Of a DNA stretch of 64,000 nucleotides, positions 23,531-36,500 are shown piece by piece. The notes below the pieces were generated by a model. The model searched no databases. It was not told the DNA's origin and saw only the letters and a list, made by a program, of their open reading frames with translations. The stretch spans positions 15,894,221-15,958,220 of the forward strand of contig OZ038527.1 in the NCBI GenBank assembly GCA_964036665.1, given 5' to 3'. Position 1 is the stretch's first letter. Each line of letters begins with the position of its first letter. Source of the DNA: Gordius sp. MW1. Taxonomy: Eukaryota; Nematomorpha; Gordioida; Gordea; Gordiidae. A program made the position numbers and the translations under genes.

Positions 23531-23871
23531 TTAATTTCGTTATATTAACAAATTTTTTGCAATGACATACTTAAAGCTCCATTTAATACACTAAAATCAA
23601 ATCAAGCAGGTAAATTATTGTATATTTAAGGGCATAATACTTTATCTTGTTTAAAACAAAATGATATTCACACTGAAAACATTTTTAAATTAATACAAAA
23701 TATTTACAATAAAGAATAATATACTTTTTAACAGATAAAAAAATATCTCTAGAATTCAAATATCACTTACACTTAGAATGAAAGTATAAGTAACTGGTTT
23801 AAACATACAAAAATTGTTATTTAACATCCGTAAAGAATTATTATGTTTCTAATGATTTTCGAATCGCAAAA

Positions 23872-25443
23872 ATAAAAGGTTTCTTTAATATACGTTCAAT
23901 GGAATTGGGATTAATTTTTTTCGAAGACCTTTGATGTAAAAATTTCAATTTAAATTTGCGAAACAGATTTGAATTTTTCTATATTAAATTGCATTGAAAT
24001 ATAGAAGCTTAATTAAAATAATTTTAAATTAAAATATCAAACTTCAAAAAGCGTTAAAAAATATCTTTAAAGAATTTTTACACTATCACATTAGCAAAGC
24101 ACCGCCAAAAACTCTTTCAATCAAGATTTAATCAAAAACTTAAAACTATCATTAATTTAAAAAATCCATTAAACTTTGTTATAATTATAAGGTAAGCAAG
24201 GGCTTGATATGGCTTCGCCGAATATATGTTAAAATGATTGAAATAGTAATTATAAATTAGTATTTTAAATAATTAAGTGAATATTGCAGAACGAAGGTTG
24301 GAATCTTAATTTGAAGCAAAGCTAAAATAGCGATCGACCAAAAATTTTAATCAAGGTAAGGGAGAGAGAGGGAGTGGAGGGTATGATTAGGTTTTTTTTA
24401 TAAATTATCAAGGTCACGCCAACATAAGCTATTATTGGGTTGTCGAGCGGTGAAGCGGGGTTGAGGGATGATCTCTCTCCCTTTCTCCATCTCCTCCACT
24501 CCCGCCCCCTAATAATACCAACTCAGCGGTGGAATTTGGATCAATAATACCATTAACGTTTTTGGAAATCTTAGTTTTTTAGATACTATAAATATTTTTT
24601 CTTAGATTTTAAAAATGTAGGGCATGTTTTATAAAATTATAAATTAATGGTTCATAGGCACGTCTTAATATCTTGTTTAATTTTGGCAGGGATTTTATAT
24701 CATCTTACCGAATGTTTATTTTTAATCTATACGAAATAAGATGTAATCATATATCTGCTTGAAAAGAGCGTTAAAGGGTAATATATTAGTTATATTTTAG
24801 CAATATGTCAAAGAATTTAAATGATTGAGGGGAAAAATGGGCGCATTAATTATCTAAAAGTATTAAAAATTCTAGATATAATAAACACAAAAAACATCAT
24901 ATAATAATTAATATAAAATCATCTAAAAGTACCACCTATTTTTGAATTAAAATTTTTTAAATTAAGTCTTAATGTAAAAATAATTTGATTTCTTTATTAC
25001 GATTTAAATTATGGCTTCATTCTAAAAAAAATTAATCAAAATACCGCAAGAATTGTAGTCACAATACAATGTATTAAAAAATGGTGAAAGGTTTCTTTAA
25101 TATACGTTTAATGGAATTGGGATTAATTTGTTTCGAAGACCTTTGATGTAAAAATTTCAATTTAAATTTGCGAAACAGATTTGAATTTTTCTATATTAAA
25201 TTGCATTGAAATATAGAAGCTTAATTAAAATAATTTTAAATTAAAATATCAAACTTCAAAAAGCGTTAAAAAATATATTTAAAGAATTTTTACACTATCA
25301 CATTAGCAAGGCACCGCCAAAAACTCTTTTCAATCAAGATTTAATCAAAAACTTAAAACTATCATTAATTTAAAAAATCCATTAAACTTTGTTATAATTA
25401 TAAGGTAAGCAAGGGCTTCATATGGCTTCGCCGAATTTATGTT
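23872..25443 (+). repeat. Direct repeats of about 360 bp separated by about 850 bp
   Basis: 23872-24231 and 25083-25443 are nearly identical (start GGTTTCTTTAATATACGTT, end GGCTTCGCCGAAT). The intervening DNA contains an imperfect inverted pair of purine/pyrimidine runs (about 24358-24384 and 24474-24506). No LTR-type ends or primer motif were seen, so a segmental duplication of about 1.2 kb or an unrecognised element is possible. No coding frame. Confidence 0.75.
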
Positions 25444-25769
25444 AAAACTTTCTAAATTAGTTTTGCCTCTGCTGAACTAATATAAAACTTTGACTTAGTA
25501 GAAAGTTTTAATTATATAGAAAATACCTGGGCTAAGAAGCCATATAAAATTAAAACAACTTGAACGAATTTTGTTATATTTCAAAAAACAAAATTATTTA
25601 AAAAAACTTTAAATTCCGGAAGTTAGGCATGTGCAAATAAGAGTATCGTTAACGTTTTGACTATTGAATACAAGGTTTTAATTAAAAATGAAAAATATTT
25701 TACGTGTAAGTATGTGTGAATTATAATCAAAAAATATTAATTGCTATTAAGTTAAGTTAAATTTCACTT

Positions 25770-27170
25770 CACACTTTGGCCAATGGTCATTTTTTTCATT
25801 GGTCCGTACTCAGAGCTGGTCTATAAATACATACTAGTCAAAAAAAACGAAAAAAATTACGAATCACATTTTGGCCAATGGTCATTTTTTTTCATTGGTC
25901 ACTACCAACAGATACTCTATAAGTCAATGTTAGCCAAAAAAACGAGGAAAAAAATTTTACTTCACACTTTGGCCAATGGTCATTTTTTTCCAGTGGTCAG
26001 CAGCCAGAGGACGGCCAAAAAGTCATATTATCAATGGTAGTAACAGAAACAATCATAAGAGTCAAAAAAACGGAAAAAAAAATTTCGAATCACATTTTGG
26101 CCAATGGTCATTTTTTTCATTGGTCACTACCAACAGATACTCTATAAGTCAATGTTAGCCAAAAAACGAGGAAAAAAATTTCACTTCACACTTTGGCCAA
26201 TGGTCATTTTTTTCCAGTGGTCAGCAGCCAGCGGACGGCCAAAAAGTCATATTATCAATGGTAGTATCAGGAACAATCATAAGAGTCAAAAAAAACGGGG
26301 AAAAAAATTTTCGATCTACACTTTGGCCAAATGGTCATTTTTTCATTGGTCAGTAGCCAGCGGACGGCCAAAAAGTCATATTATCAATGGTATTAACAGG
26401 AACAATCATAAGAGTCAAAAAAAACGGGAAAAAAATTTCGCTTAACACTTTGGCCAAATGGTCTTTTTTTTCCAGTGGTCAGCAGCCAGAGGACGGCCAA
26501 AAAGTCATATTATCAATGGTAGTAACAGGAACAATCATAAAAGTCAAAAAAAAATATTTTAATTTTTTGGCCTCTCCGGGATTCGAACCCCAGATCTGAA
26601 GAGGGATAATAAGTCTTTTTAAGGGGGGGGGGCACAGGGACCCATATCAGTAGAGGCAAGATCCTTCTAGGAGAGGGCATGGGGTATTTATCGATGTTAG
26701 TCAAAAAAATGGAAAAAAAATTTGCTTCACTTTGGCCAATGGTCATTTTTTTCCATTGGTCAGTACTCAGTGGACGGCCAAAAAGGCATATTAATCAATG
26801 GTAGTAACATAAACAATTAATGTTAGCCTAAAAAAACGTCAATGGTATTAACAAGAACAATTTATTAATGTAAAAAAAACTATTAATAGCATAGCAAACC
26901 CCATATCTAGAAAGGCATGGTCATTTTTTCCCATTGGTCAGTAGCCAGTGGACGGCCAAAAAGGCATAATATCAATGGTAGTAACATAAAAAATCAATGT
27001 TAGGCTAAAAAAACGTTAATGGTATTAACAGGAACAAATTATTAATGTAAACTAGTTAAATTAACCTAGTAACAAACAGCGTGACAAACAGCGTACGAAA
27101 AAAAAATTTCGATTTATATGCCAATGGTCATTTTTTTGCAATGGTCAGTAGCCAGCGGACGGTCAAAAAG
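25770..27170 (+). repeat. Tandem array of the TTGGCCAATGG family, copy 3, interrupted
   Basis: Six to seven contiguous units (25770-26550) are followed by CTCCGGGATTCGAACCCC (26573-26590), a perfect reverse B box of a tRNA. Then come scattered single units at about 26720, 26915, 27120 and 27455. The locus ends at 27625-27660 with GACGGACATCAACGG repeats and GCCCATAAATTGCATAGCAA. It lacks the GGGCCTTCGGCCC start seen in copies 1 and 2, so it is a 5'-truncated or rearranged copy. Confidence 0.75.
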
Positions 27171-27264
27171 TCATATTTTCAATGTTACAGTATACAGTCA
27201 AAATTATTGGGGTTTAACAAACTATTTAAATTAAATAAATAAAATTTAAAGTAATAGCTCTTGC

Positions 27265-27440
27265 AGGATCCTAAAATTCCTTTTAGTTTAAAAAAGGGCT
27301 AAATTCTGAAACTACCGGCCCGATTCGCTCGAAACTTTACCGGTAGGTGCCCAGGGCGGCCAGGGGTAAAATAGCTTTTTCAGATTCCTAAAATACCTTT
27401 TCGTTTTAAAAATATCGGAAATTTCCCGGGCAGTTTCATA
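27265..27440 (-). repeat. Inverted copy of the 45-46-kb dispersed repeat
   Basis: The reverse complement of this block matches 45530-45800 and 46320-46440. Shared pieces are GAATCTGAAAAAGCTATTTT, ACCCCTGGCCGCCCTGGG, and CGAATCGGGCCGGTAGTTTC. It is embedded between single units of the tandem-array element. About 160 bp; no coding meaning seen. Confidence 0.75.
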
Positions 27441-27689
27441 AAAAAAATTTCGATTTATATGGCCAATGGTCATTTTTTTCAATGGTCAGTAGCCTGCGGA
27501 CGGTTGAAAAGTCATATTATTAATGGTATTAACAAGAACAAAATATTAATTTAATTAAATATATACATTGGAGGGTAAACGGACGGACATCAACGGACAT
27601 CAACGGACAACGGACATCAACGGACAACCAAAAACGAGCCCATAAATTGCATAGCAATTAAAATTAAGTTAATAAAAATTTTACCGCCA

Positions 27690-28765
27690 TATTGATTAAA
27701 ATATCTAGAAAATTCATTTTTATATCCCGATATTTATTCTCAAATAAAAAAATTGTTCTACTGTTTAGATGGTTTTGCTTATTATATAAGGATAGTGTGA
27801 TACATGTAGCAGAAGGGAGTCGAAAAATTTTTTTTAAAAATAATCCTCCATTTTTACTAAAATATTTATTCAAAATACTCTAAAAAGCAATTTGATGTTA
27901 GCTTTGAATTTGATGTCGCAATTGCTATGAAATTGTTTGTCGTGCATTTAATTTAAAAATCATATCGATTCAGTACTTCTAAAAATAACTTAAATTCTTC
28001 TCTTTAACTCGACCGTATTAAATGCCTACAACAGGTCAAAGTTGACATTTTGGTGTTATTAGCTCAATGGAACCTATAAAATTGTTTTTCAATGGTCCAA
28101 TATTTTAATTTTGCTATGTCCATCCCAATTTCGACAGCCAAACTATACATCCACTAACATATCGTTTAAAGGATTTTTCCAGCAGCCAGCTTATCTGTAT
28201 TCATCTCTGGCCATGTTGGTTTTTCAACGGTCCCTTATTTAGGATAATTTAAAAGTTAATTTTATTCTTAATTTATATATACATATTTAATTTTCATTCT
28301 TTTTTGCGAATGTTTTAGTATATGGTCATTTTGTATGATGAATAAATTCCAGAGGCTTAAATCTATTTTTTTCTTATTGATAATTTGTGTGAAAATATAT
28401 TTTTAGTTTTTATTTCCTTTCTTCAAAAAAGAGACTAGTTCAGTTGTAAGCTTTTAATTTTTCCGAAGGAACGGGTCTTATCCCCCTTAAAAATTTTTTT
28501 ACAATATAGTTGTTAATTAAAACAATTATTATTAAATCAAATTATACATGATTCCTTTTTTAGAAACAAATGTTAACATTATATAGAATTCAGAATGTTT
28601 TAATTTACAGTTATCTCCAAGTAGTCAGGTGCATAGTCAGAATCTTCGAAAGACCGGAAAAATTATCTAACGCTCGATGCAAATAAAGTTTATTAAAAAA
28701 TGCAAAATATTTATTAAACTATAATATTTTTTTAGCATGGCGTTATAGCGCTCATTCCTAATATA
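27690..28765. other. AT-rich stretch, no gene seen
   Basis: Short overlapping open frames on both strands near 27664-27883 look like chance frames in AT-rich DNA. Nothing else supported. Confidence 0.4.
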
Positions 28766-30100
28766 TTGGGTTGAGGAGAAAGTTCGGTAGGGTGCAACAC
28801 ATGCTTCTGATGAATTATATAAAATTCATTAAGTAGAACTCTTTCCCCTCTACAAAACTGTGCCAATCGTGATTTTAAGAAATTTAGTTTTTTATAACTT
28901 TCGCGACGTCAAAATGGAGCATCCAAACGGTAAAAATCAACATTTTCGACACCTGCTATTCTTCGCTTTTTATCGTGGTCAAAACGCTGCTGAAACAGCC
29001 TGAGACATTTGTAAAGTATACGGAGAAGGTGTCATAGTTGAGTCTACAGCACAAAAATGGTTCGCAAAGTTCAAAAATGGCGATTTTGACATCGCTGATA
29101 AGCCCCGTAGCGGAAGACCCTCGGTTGACGACGAAGAGTGTTTCAGAACACTTTTGAAGGAGGACGGTCGCCAAAAAGTCGTGAATTGGCGGAAATAATG
29201 AAGTTCGATCAGAAAACCATCCTAAATCATCTTCATTCGATGGGATTAGTCAAAAAATTGGGATCTTGGATCCCTCACGAGCTTAACGAAAGCCACAAAG
29301 AAAATCGCCTTCAAATCGCTTCTCAACATCTCGCCCGTCATCGAGCAAGCGCGGTCATAAACAGCGCTTTTTGTACTGAATCGCCACGGGAGATATATAT
29401 TTATTTCATATCCTGTGTTGTCAATATCTAAGTATTTGATTCAATAAACTTTTAATAAAAAAAAATGGTGTATGTCCGTAAATTTGAAGCAAAGAAAGGA
29501 GTGGGTGGCTCCTGGAACGACTCCAAAGCCGAGGGTAAAGCCTGACCTCCATCCAAAAAAGACCATGAACTGCGTTTGGTGGGACTGGGAGGGCATTCTT
29601 CATTGGGAAATTCTGGAAAGGAATGCCACGGTCAACAAGGAGCTCTATATATCCCAGCTACACCGCGTGAATGAGGCTATTCGACTCAAAAGACCCCATC
29701 GACAAGGCCATACCATACTCCTTAACGACAACGCAAGGCCCCATGTTGCTCAAATGGTAAAAGCCGCACTCCAAGAGCTCGAATGGGAGGTCCTTCAGCA
29801 TCCACCATATTCTCCGGACCTTGCTCCGACGGATTACCATCTTTTCCGCTCTCTATCGATCCATATGAGGGGCGTTACCTTGGACAATGTAGAGGGCCTT
29901 AAAAACTGGCTCAACAACTTCTTCTCTACCAGACCGGTCGATTTTTGGCGTAATGGCATCGAAAAATTGGTCAAAAGGTGGGAGGAGGTCGTAAACAGCA
30001 ACGGCGAATATATTATTGAATAAGTTATTGTTATAACAATAAATAATCGTTAAATAAAAGTCGACTGTAATAAGAGCCAAGGTCTTTTTACAACACTATT
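28766..30100 (+). mobile_element. Mariner (Tc1/mariner superfamily) element, inactive
   Basis: The left end begins TTGGGTTGAGGAGAAAGTTC just after a TA, as mariner elements do. The transposase-like sequence starts 148 bp inside. The matching inverted repeat is not visible after the stop codon (30023) where it would be expected by about 30100, so the right end is lost or strongly decayed. Host sequence on either side is AT-rich without features. Confidence 0.8.
28914..30023 (+). pseudogene. Mariner transposase pseudogene
   Basis: Related to the cecropia/SETMAR-type transposases, which cut and paste DNA with a D,D34D active site. The helix-turn-helix part is visible (QHFRHLL, AFYRGQNAAETA, WFAKFKNGDF, KPRSGRPS), followed by KSRELAEIMKFDQKTILNHL and WIPHELNESHKENR. 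The second and third acidic residues are present in LLNDNARPH and YSPDLAPTDYH, and the end is RWEEVVNSNGEYI. Breaks: an in-frame stop after AAETA, a frameshift near 29350, a stop just before the first catalytic aspartate, and about 75 bp of foreign AT-rich DNA ending in an A run, inserted at about 29395-29465 between GD and KW of the usual GDEKW box. It cannot encode active transposase. Confidence 0.9.
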
Positions 30101-30836
30101 CTGTCCTGTCCTGAATGTCTTGTCCATGTACTATAACAAGTAGATCTTGAACTAAACAATGACGGTAAGTTTATTACCTTGGCTAAACAGGGGATGACCT
30201 TTTGAAGGGGAGTTTAATGATGAAAACTAAAAAACTTTTTCCTCAACCTAATACATAAAAAAGTGCCAAAAATGTCGTTACATTAGGCACTGGTACTAAT
30301 TTAAACGTAAACTACGCATTATCTTTAGATGGGAACTATGCCATATTATCAATTTTAAGTTAATTTTGTGCCCTTAAAATTGCTTGTTTTAAATTTAAGT
30401 TAAAAATATTTTCAAAAATATGGCCAAATGGGTCTTGAGGAACTAGTATCTGAAAGTTACCAAAACTTTGTTTTATGAAATCGTCCATTGAGTTGTAAGA
30501 TAAAAGAAGCAAGAGAATAAATATTTATACATATGATTCAGTTAAAATATTTTTCCAAAAGCTTTGCCTCTAAGCAAATCAAGTTTTTTGATGAAATCAT
30601 ACTTAATAAAATCGATGAAAGCTTCGTTTTATGGATTTCATCTGAGCTGAAATGCTATCGGTTAATAGAATAAATTGTTGAGGGTCACGATTCCTTTTAT
30701 CTGCAATTGTTTACATAAAAAAGTCTAATTAAAAAAATCATTACTTTACAAGAGAGAAATTCATTATTTAAATCGATAAAAAACATAGCAATGTTGCAAC
30801 CTTTGTTTTAATCATACTATGGCTGGCTATTGAAGC
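30101..30836. other. AT-rich stretch, no gene seen
   Basis: No homology-bearing frame, repeat boundary or RNA motif recognised. Confidence 0.4.
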
Positions 30837-31824
30837 TAGAGCCCTGCAAGGGTGACCCGGAACCCGACGTCGGGTTCGGGTTGGAAATTTTAAAAAACTT
30901 TTGGGTCGGGCTCGGGTTGAAAAATTTTAAACTCGGGTCCGGGTCGGGTTGAACGTTACATTTTATATTGAAAAATAGACGCTATTTTATATAATATTTT
31001 ATAATTAATATCAAAATGTATGATTAATTTATCTCATACATTCATTTAAATTTATTTCTTTTAAGTTATATCTGAATTTTGGAATTGCGCATTTTTAAAC
31101 TCAGAAAAGCAAAATATCTTGATGGATGCTAATTGCTAAATTATAATGAACATGTAATTGGTATCACAAAACTTATGATTTTCTTAATTCCCATTTTTCT
31201 TTTTTTAATATTAATGTCTCAACTTGTTATCGCCTAACTTATACACTAGAATGAAATTAATTTATCATATTTTACAAACATGACTTAAAATATAAGAGTT
31301 TTCGAAATAATAATCAAATTTTCTCTTTTCATTTTCGCACAATATTGCCACAACCGTTATTGGCCTTAAAATTAAAATTGCCTGATAATACAGACAAACT
31401 CATTTTAATTAGAAAGTAAGCATTTTATATGTGAAAAAATTGCGGGTGCGTTAATATTTTGAAGAAGATAATAATAACCACATTTAGGAGTGCCGCAATT
31501 AACTTAAAAGTATACCCTATGGGCCATTTATAAGCAATTTTAATTAGAGACTAATTGATTTTACATATGTAACCTATCTTTTTAGCATGTGACCGGGAAA
31601 TGATAAACATATAACGTTTTGTCCATTTTTGGGAGATAATATTTTGTTGCCATTTAAATCCATTATAATCAATTTTACAATTTTAACTTTTTTTTACTTT
31701 CGGGTCGGATCGGGTTCGGGTTAAAATTTTAAAAAGCTTTCGGGTCGGGTTCGGGTTGAAAAATTTTTAATGCTTTCGGGTCGGGTCGGGTTTGGATTGA
31801 AAAAAGGGACTTTACAGGGCTCTA
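30837..31824. mobile_element. hAT-like non-autonomous element, GGGTTCGGGTCG arrays
   Basis: The ends are inverted repeats TAGAGCCCTG (30837) and CAGGGCTCTA (31824). Inside each lies an array of GGGTTCGGGT/GGGTCGGG units, inverted relative to each other (30855-30955 and 31700-31800). TAGAG fits the hAT end rule. The flanks ATTGAAGC and TCAAGCGC are only loosely alike, so the target duplication is decayed or the ends are slightly different from my call. The interior is AT-rich and non-coding. Confidence 0.7.
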
Positions 31825-33590
31825 TCAAGCGCTGTATATATGGCGTCTTGAGGCTGAATATTATTAAAACAGTGTCCCTAGTTGTTTTAACTTTTATTCT
31901 TACTTACACTTTAAATTTCTAATAATAATTGCTGATACAGTCATTAGGTTTAATCAAGTTTCCATTGACAAACGAATTATAAAATGGGAAAATATAAGCT
32001 AGATACTTTCTGCTAAAAGGTTTTGAAAAAATACACAGAATTTCTATACTTTTGAGGTATCTACAAGGGTATTATGCTAACTTTGATTATTTTTAACTTT
32101 TAATAAATGATTCTATACGAACAAAATTTCTAAGGCCATGGAGGAGATTTTTTTGGGTTCCCTTTGGCTACGTGCCTGGTTTAATAAATGCTGTAAATTA
32201 TATACCTATATACATTTTTGAAAAGGATCTTACAAAAAAGAACGATAGGCTTCTAGTTTTTAGAACATAGGTCTGCACGGGCTAACGGTTAGGCTATTCT
32301 TTCAAGCAGGGCTTAAATTAGATAAACTTTATGTGAAATTAGAGCAAAAAAATCTTAATACCTCAAATATTAAAAAAAAATTTGGCCTTACATATAATAT
32401 AAAATTTTATATTAAACATTCATTTAATTAATTTTACTGTTCAAATTTGAATTGTCAGAATTCCGATCACTATTATAAATCCTCTCCTAATTTCAATTTT
32501 AATTAAGAGGAAAAATGTTGAAAAAATTTTCAAGCAATTTAATAACGTGGTGTATTTGTAGAAGTATCAGAGTTCACCTTATAAAGCAATTAATTTAGGT
32601 TAACATTTTACAAAAAATCTTCAAAATTTTGAATTTAACGATACATATTTATAATAAATCGATCAAATAAATTTTATGAAATATGTAGCATAAATTAGTT
32701 TGTTGTTGTTGAAATTAGTATTTTAATTTGAAGACTAATTTAACCAATTGCATTTCTATTTATTTTCATGTGGGGTGGGGTTCGGGTTAAAATATGAAAA
32801 AGCGGGTCGTGTTAATGGGTCTAGTTAGGATTGAAAGAAGGGGCAATAATGATTTAAGGGGGAGGGGATAAAATAATAAGATTTTTAAATTTAACATAAT
32901 TTGTTAATTTTTTTGAGAATTTTTAGATTTAAATGGGTGCAGCCGCCATCTCCGGACTTTCTCTGGCTACGTTCATGGTCGGGTTCACATTGAAAAGTGA
33001 CTATGCAGTCCTCTACCCCTAATTAACGTGTCACACAATTTGTTTACCTCGCATATAATTTTTATAGTATATATAGTTTCATTTAATAAAAGATATCATT
33101 AAAAAAAAAAAAAAAAAAAATAAAAACGTATTGCGGAGGACTTAAGATTAACAATACCGTAGGCAATATGTATTTATCAATAATTATATTATTGGTATAA
33201 ATTAATACTTCAATTTGAAGTGGTCACTAAGTTGTCAATACAATGTTTGGACCTGAGCCAAAATATCTAATTTCTCAATAACAATAAACAATATCCCTTA
33301 GGCTGATTGTAAATAATTAAGGATGTGGAAGGGAATAAGGTACAATGATAACACATTAAAGGAAGAAATTCTATTATTTAATGTCACCGGCTATTACCTG
33401 ATGCACACACATGCATGGATGCATAGCACCAAAATGCTTTATACAGGCAACCTCAGTTTTTTATCTCTCACCCTAAGATTGGTTACCGATGAATTGTGTC
33501 CACCTGATTTGACCGGTTTCTAATGGTTACGATTGTCCAGAGCTTTTTTTAATTTTTTAATCATTTTATGGTTTTAAGTTCAAAATTCTA
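31825..33590. other. AT-rich stretch with decayed repeat fragments upstream of the ACE gene
   Basis: At 32771-32835 and 32978-33015 are decayed pieces of the GGGTTCGGGT element end (GGGTTCGGGTTAAAATATG; GTCGGGTTCACATTGAAAA), split by a short MITE-like insertion (about 32838-32977) whose edge reads CTGGCTACGTTCATGG. A 21-base A-run, interrupted only by one T at 33121, is at 33099-33124. No coding sequence was seen before the ACE signal-peptide exon. Confidence 0.45.
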
Positions 33591-36500
33591 ATGCATACAA
33601 ATATCACAAAGCCAATTATCTTGATCATAATTCTAATAATTCCTGCGGTATTGGGCAATTTTAGTTTGGTTATATATAGTAAGTATTTATGTATATATGG
33701 TGTAGAAATTTTAAAATATCGTAATTTTCAATTATAAGCTATGTTTAATTATATTTATAAATTGTTTTTCACATTTTAAGGAATACTAAATCGATACAAT
33801 TCGGAAGCGCAGAAATATAGAAAATTAATTGCCGCACTCAGTTGGAATTTTACGATAAATCTCAATAATGCAAATGAAGAAAAATTGAAAAATGCTACTT
33901 TAGAAAAAGAACTATTCGATAATAATTGGAAAATTCGTTTCCTAAATTACAAACACAAACTGCATTTAATAGATTCATACTCATTAGGATTAATATTGAA
34001 GATTCCTTATAATCCATCAATACAAAACGTAGCCTCCCTCAAGTATGTATCACATTAAATTAACTTTTGACATATAATATATTAAACGAGAGAGTGTTTT
34101 AAGTATTTATTTAAAGAGTATAACTATTATTGAAAAAATTAGTTATGAGATAGGATATAAAACCCAAACAAAATATATCAGGTGTTTATAATATTGTCAA
34201 TCTCACAGAGTTTTATGTTTAAAAACTTTGTCATATAAAATGTTTGGGGGGATCGTTGCCTGACAACCCTGGAGACATTCTTGATGATATTTTGCTTTGA
34301 CATCCTAATTACCAAATGCATTTAGTATTAATGTGAAATTTAGGACACTTCTCCGCACATTTTGTCATCATTTTACGTAATATTCACTCAACCTAATTAA
34401 CCCCCATTTTTTTACGCTCAAAAAAGTAACACAATTTAACTGTTCTAAATATCAAAAGTTATTTCTTAATAATCCATCTTGCTTAAAATGTCTTATAATT
34501 GGATCCGAACCGATTTGTTTAAACATTTTCCTTTCTTTTTTAATTCCGATTCACTGACCACAATAGCATAAATTAAATATTACAGTTTTTTTTAATGTGT
34601 TCAACCCTTATATTAATGAGAAAACGCAGGAATGGATGGTCATATAAAGTAGATTTTATCGCTGCATTAGAAACGGGGAAAAAATAGGTTTGGGAGGTAT
34701 GCAATCTGCATATATTGGGGGACCATAAACTTTATCAGCTTAAGATCTTACATTTGATACATTTACATCCAATTTTATTAAAACAACTTAAAACCATATA
34801 ATTTTAATGTTTTTTTGAATAATATTTATATAATAGTCAATATAAATCATCAAAACGAGCCCTGTTAAAAGCCTATGCCAATATAAGACTGATGCGCAAG
34901 TCCTTTACCTGTCCCTACAATTTTAACCCTGCACTTCCTCCCTACACCGTGCAATACATGAGGCTGACGTGTAGTTGGGAGCAACATAGAATAGGCCCCG
35001 AGTTGGAATTGAAAAATTTGTATGCGAAAATGGCAAAATCTTATGCCAAATGTTGTTCTACCAGACTATCAAGTATTTACGATTAAAATGCTGATTAATA
35101 ATTTTGTGAAAGATGGAAATGGACCAAATTTCGCTCCACCTCATATCGAGGACATTATCAGGAAAATAAAGCCTTTTTACACCCTACTTCATGCTTACAC
35201 TCGGGACAGGCTGCAAAAATATTATCATTTGCAAAACTATGATATGATACCACTGCAACTGACAGGTTATTTAACTATACGTAATCAATAACTCCTTAAT
35301 TTGCATTTTTCTTACAGAAAATGCGTGGGGTCAAAATTGGGAAGGCGTTACATCCAAGATATTTCCAATAAAATCCATGACTTATAAAACATTAGTGGAT
35401 ACTGTTATAAGGACAAACAATTTTTCTATCGAGGGATTGACAATCAATTGCGAGGACTATTACAATACTATAAATTTCCCCAAATTACCTCAGCAATTTT
35501 GGAAAAATTCCATCTTTTCTCATCCCAAAAATGCAAATTTAAGTTCTTGTTACCCTTCGGCGTGGAACATGTTTAATAATAATGATTTTAGGTATCATTC
35601 TATAACATAACTTTAATAAAATAATTTTTTTTACATCTTTCTCAAAAAATTAAATATTCTCTTTTCTTATTTTTTTTAGAATCATGTTTTGCCAAAAAGT
35701 TTCTCTATCATCTTGGTCTAATTTGTACCACGAATTGGGGCACGTGTACTACTACATGGCTTACAAAAACCTCCCCGTCGTTTTACGCATGTCCCCAAAT
35801 TTAGCATTGCACGAATCGATCGGGGATACTATAGCATTATCAGCATTGTCACCATGGAATCTTATAAGATATGGGTTTCCAAACACGCAGATCGACAAAG
35901 AACAAGGTTTTAACAATTATACAGAGGGGAAAGAGATTTTATATATTTTTTTAAATCTAAGTCTAATTTATGATTTATCGCTAATTAAATAGGCCTAATA
36001 AGTTATAAGTGCTTGTGTTTATAAATTTCTTATTATGTTTAGAGATGGAATTTTTGCTATTGCAAGCTTTGAAAAAGATTCCCCTCTTTATGTTCGCCTA
36101 CTCCCTTGAGGATTGGAGATCTCAGGCATTGAGTGGCAATTTGAACGAATCGCATTATAATTCGGCTTGGTGGGCGCTTGTAGCAAAGTATCAGGGATTA
36201 TCACCACCCATATCGAGGAGCGAAGAAAACTTCGATCCTGCCTTCAAATTCCACGTAATAAAAAATCAAAACTTTTTGGAATATCTGCAATCGACCGTGA
36301 TTCAATTTCAATTGTTTAAAGCTTTGTGCTCACAAGATCGGAAAAATGCGAAAGTCCCGCTTCATAAGTGCGATTTAAAAGGGTCCAAAAGAGCCGGAGA
36401 CATTTTATGGTAAATTATATATAGCTTATCAAATCTTTAAAACTCGTGCCATAAATTGTTCAAAATGACTAAGTCGCGTTTAAAACGTATAAAGGGTACC

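Noticed and set aside
28766-30100. Complete mariner with both inverted repeats
   Set aside because: The left repeat is visible but no matching right repeat was found after the stop codon, so full-length status is not claimed.
30837-31824. Exact 8-bp target duplication for this hAT-like element
   Set aside because: Flanks ATTGAAGC and TCAAGCGC match only partly; unlike the other hAT elements here no exact duplication can be shown.
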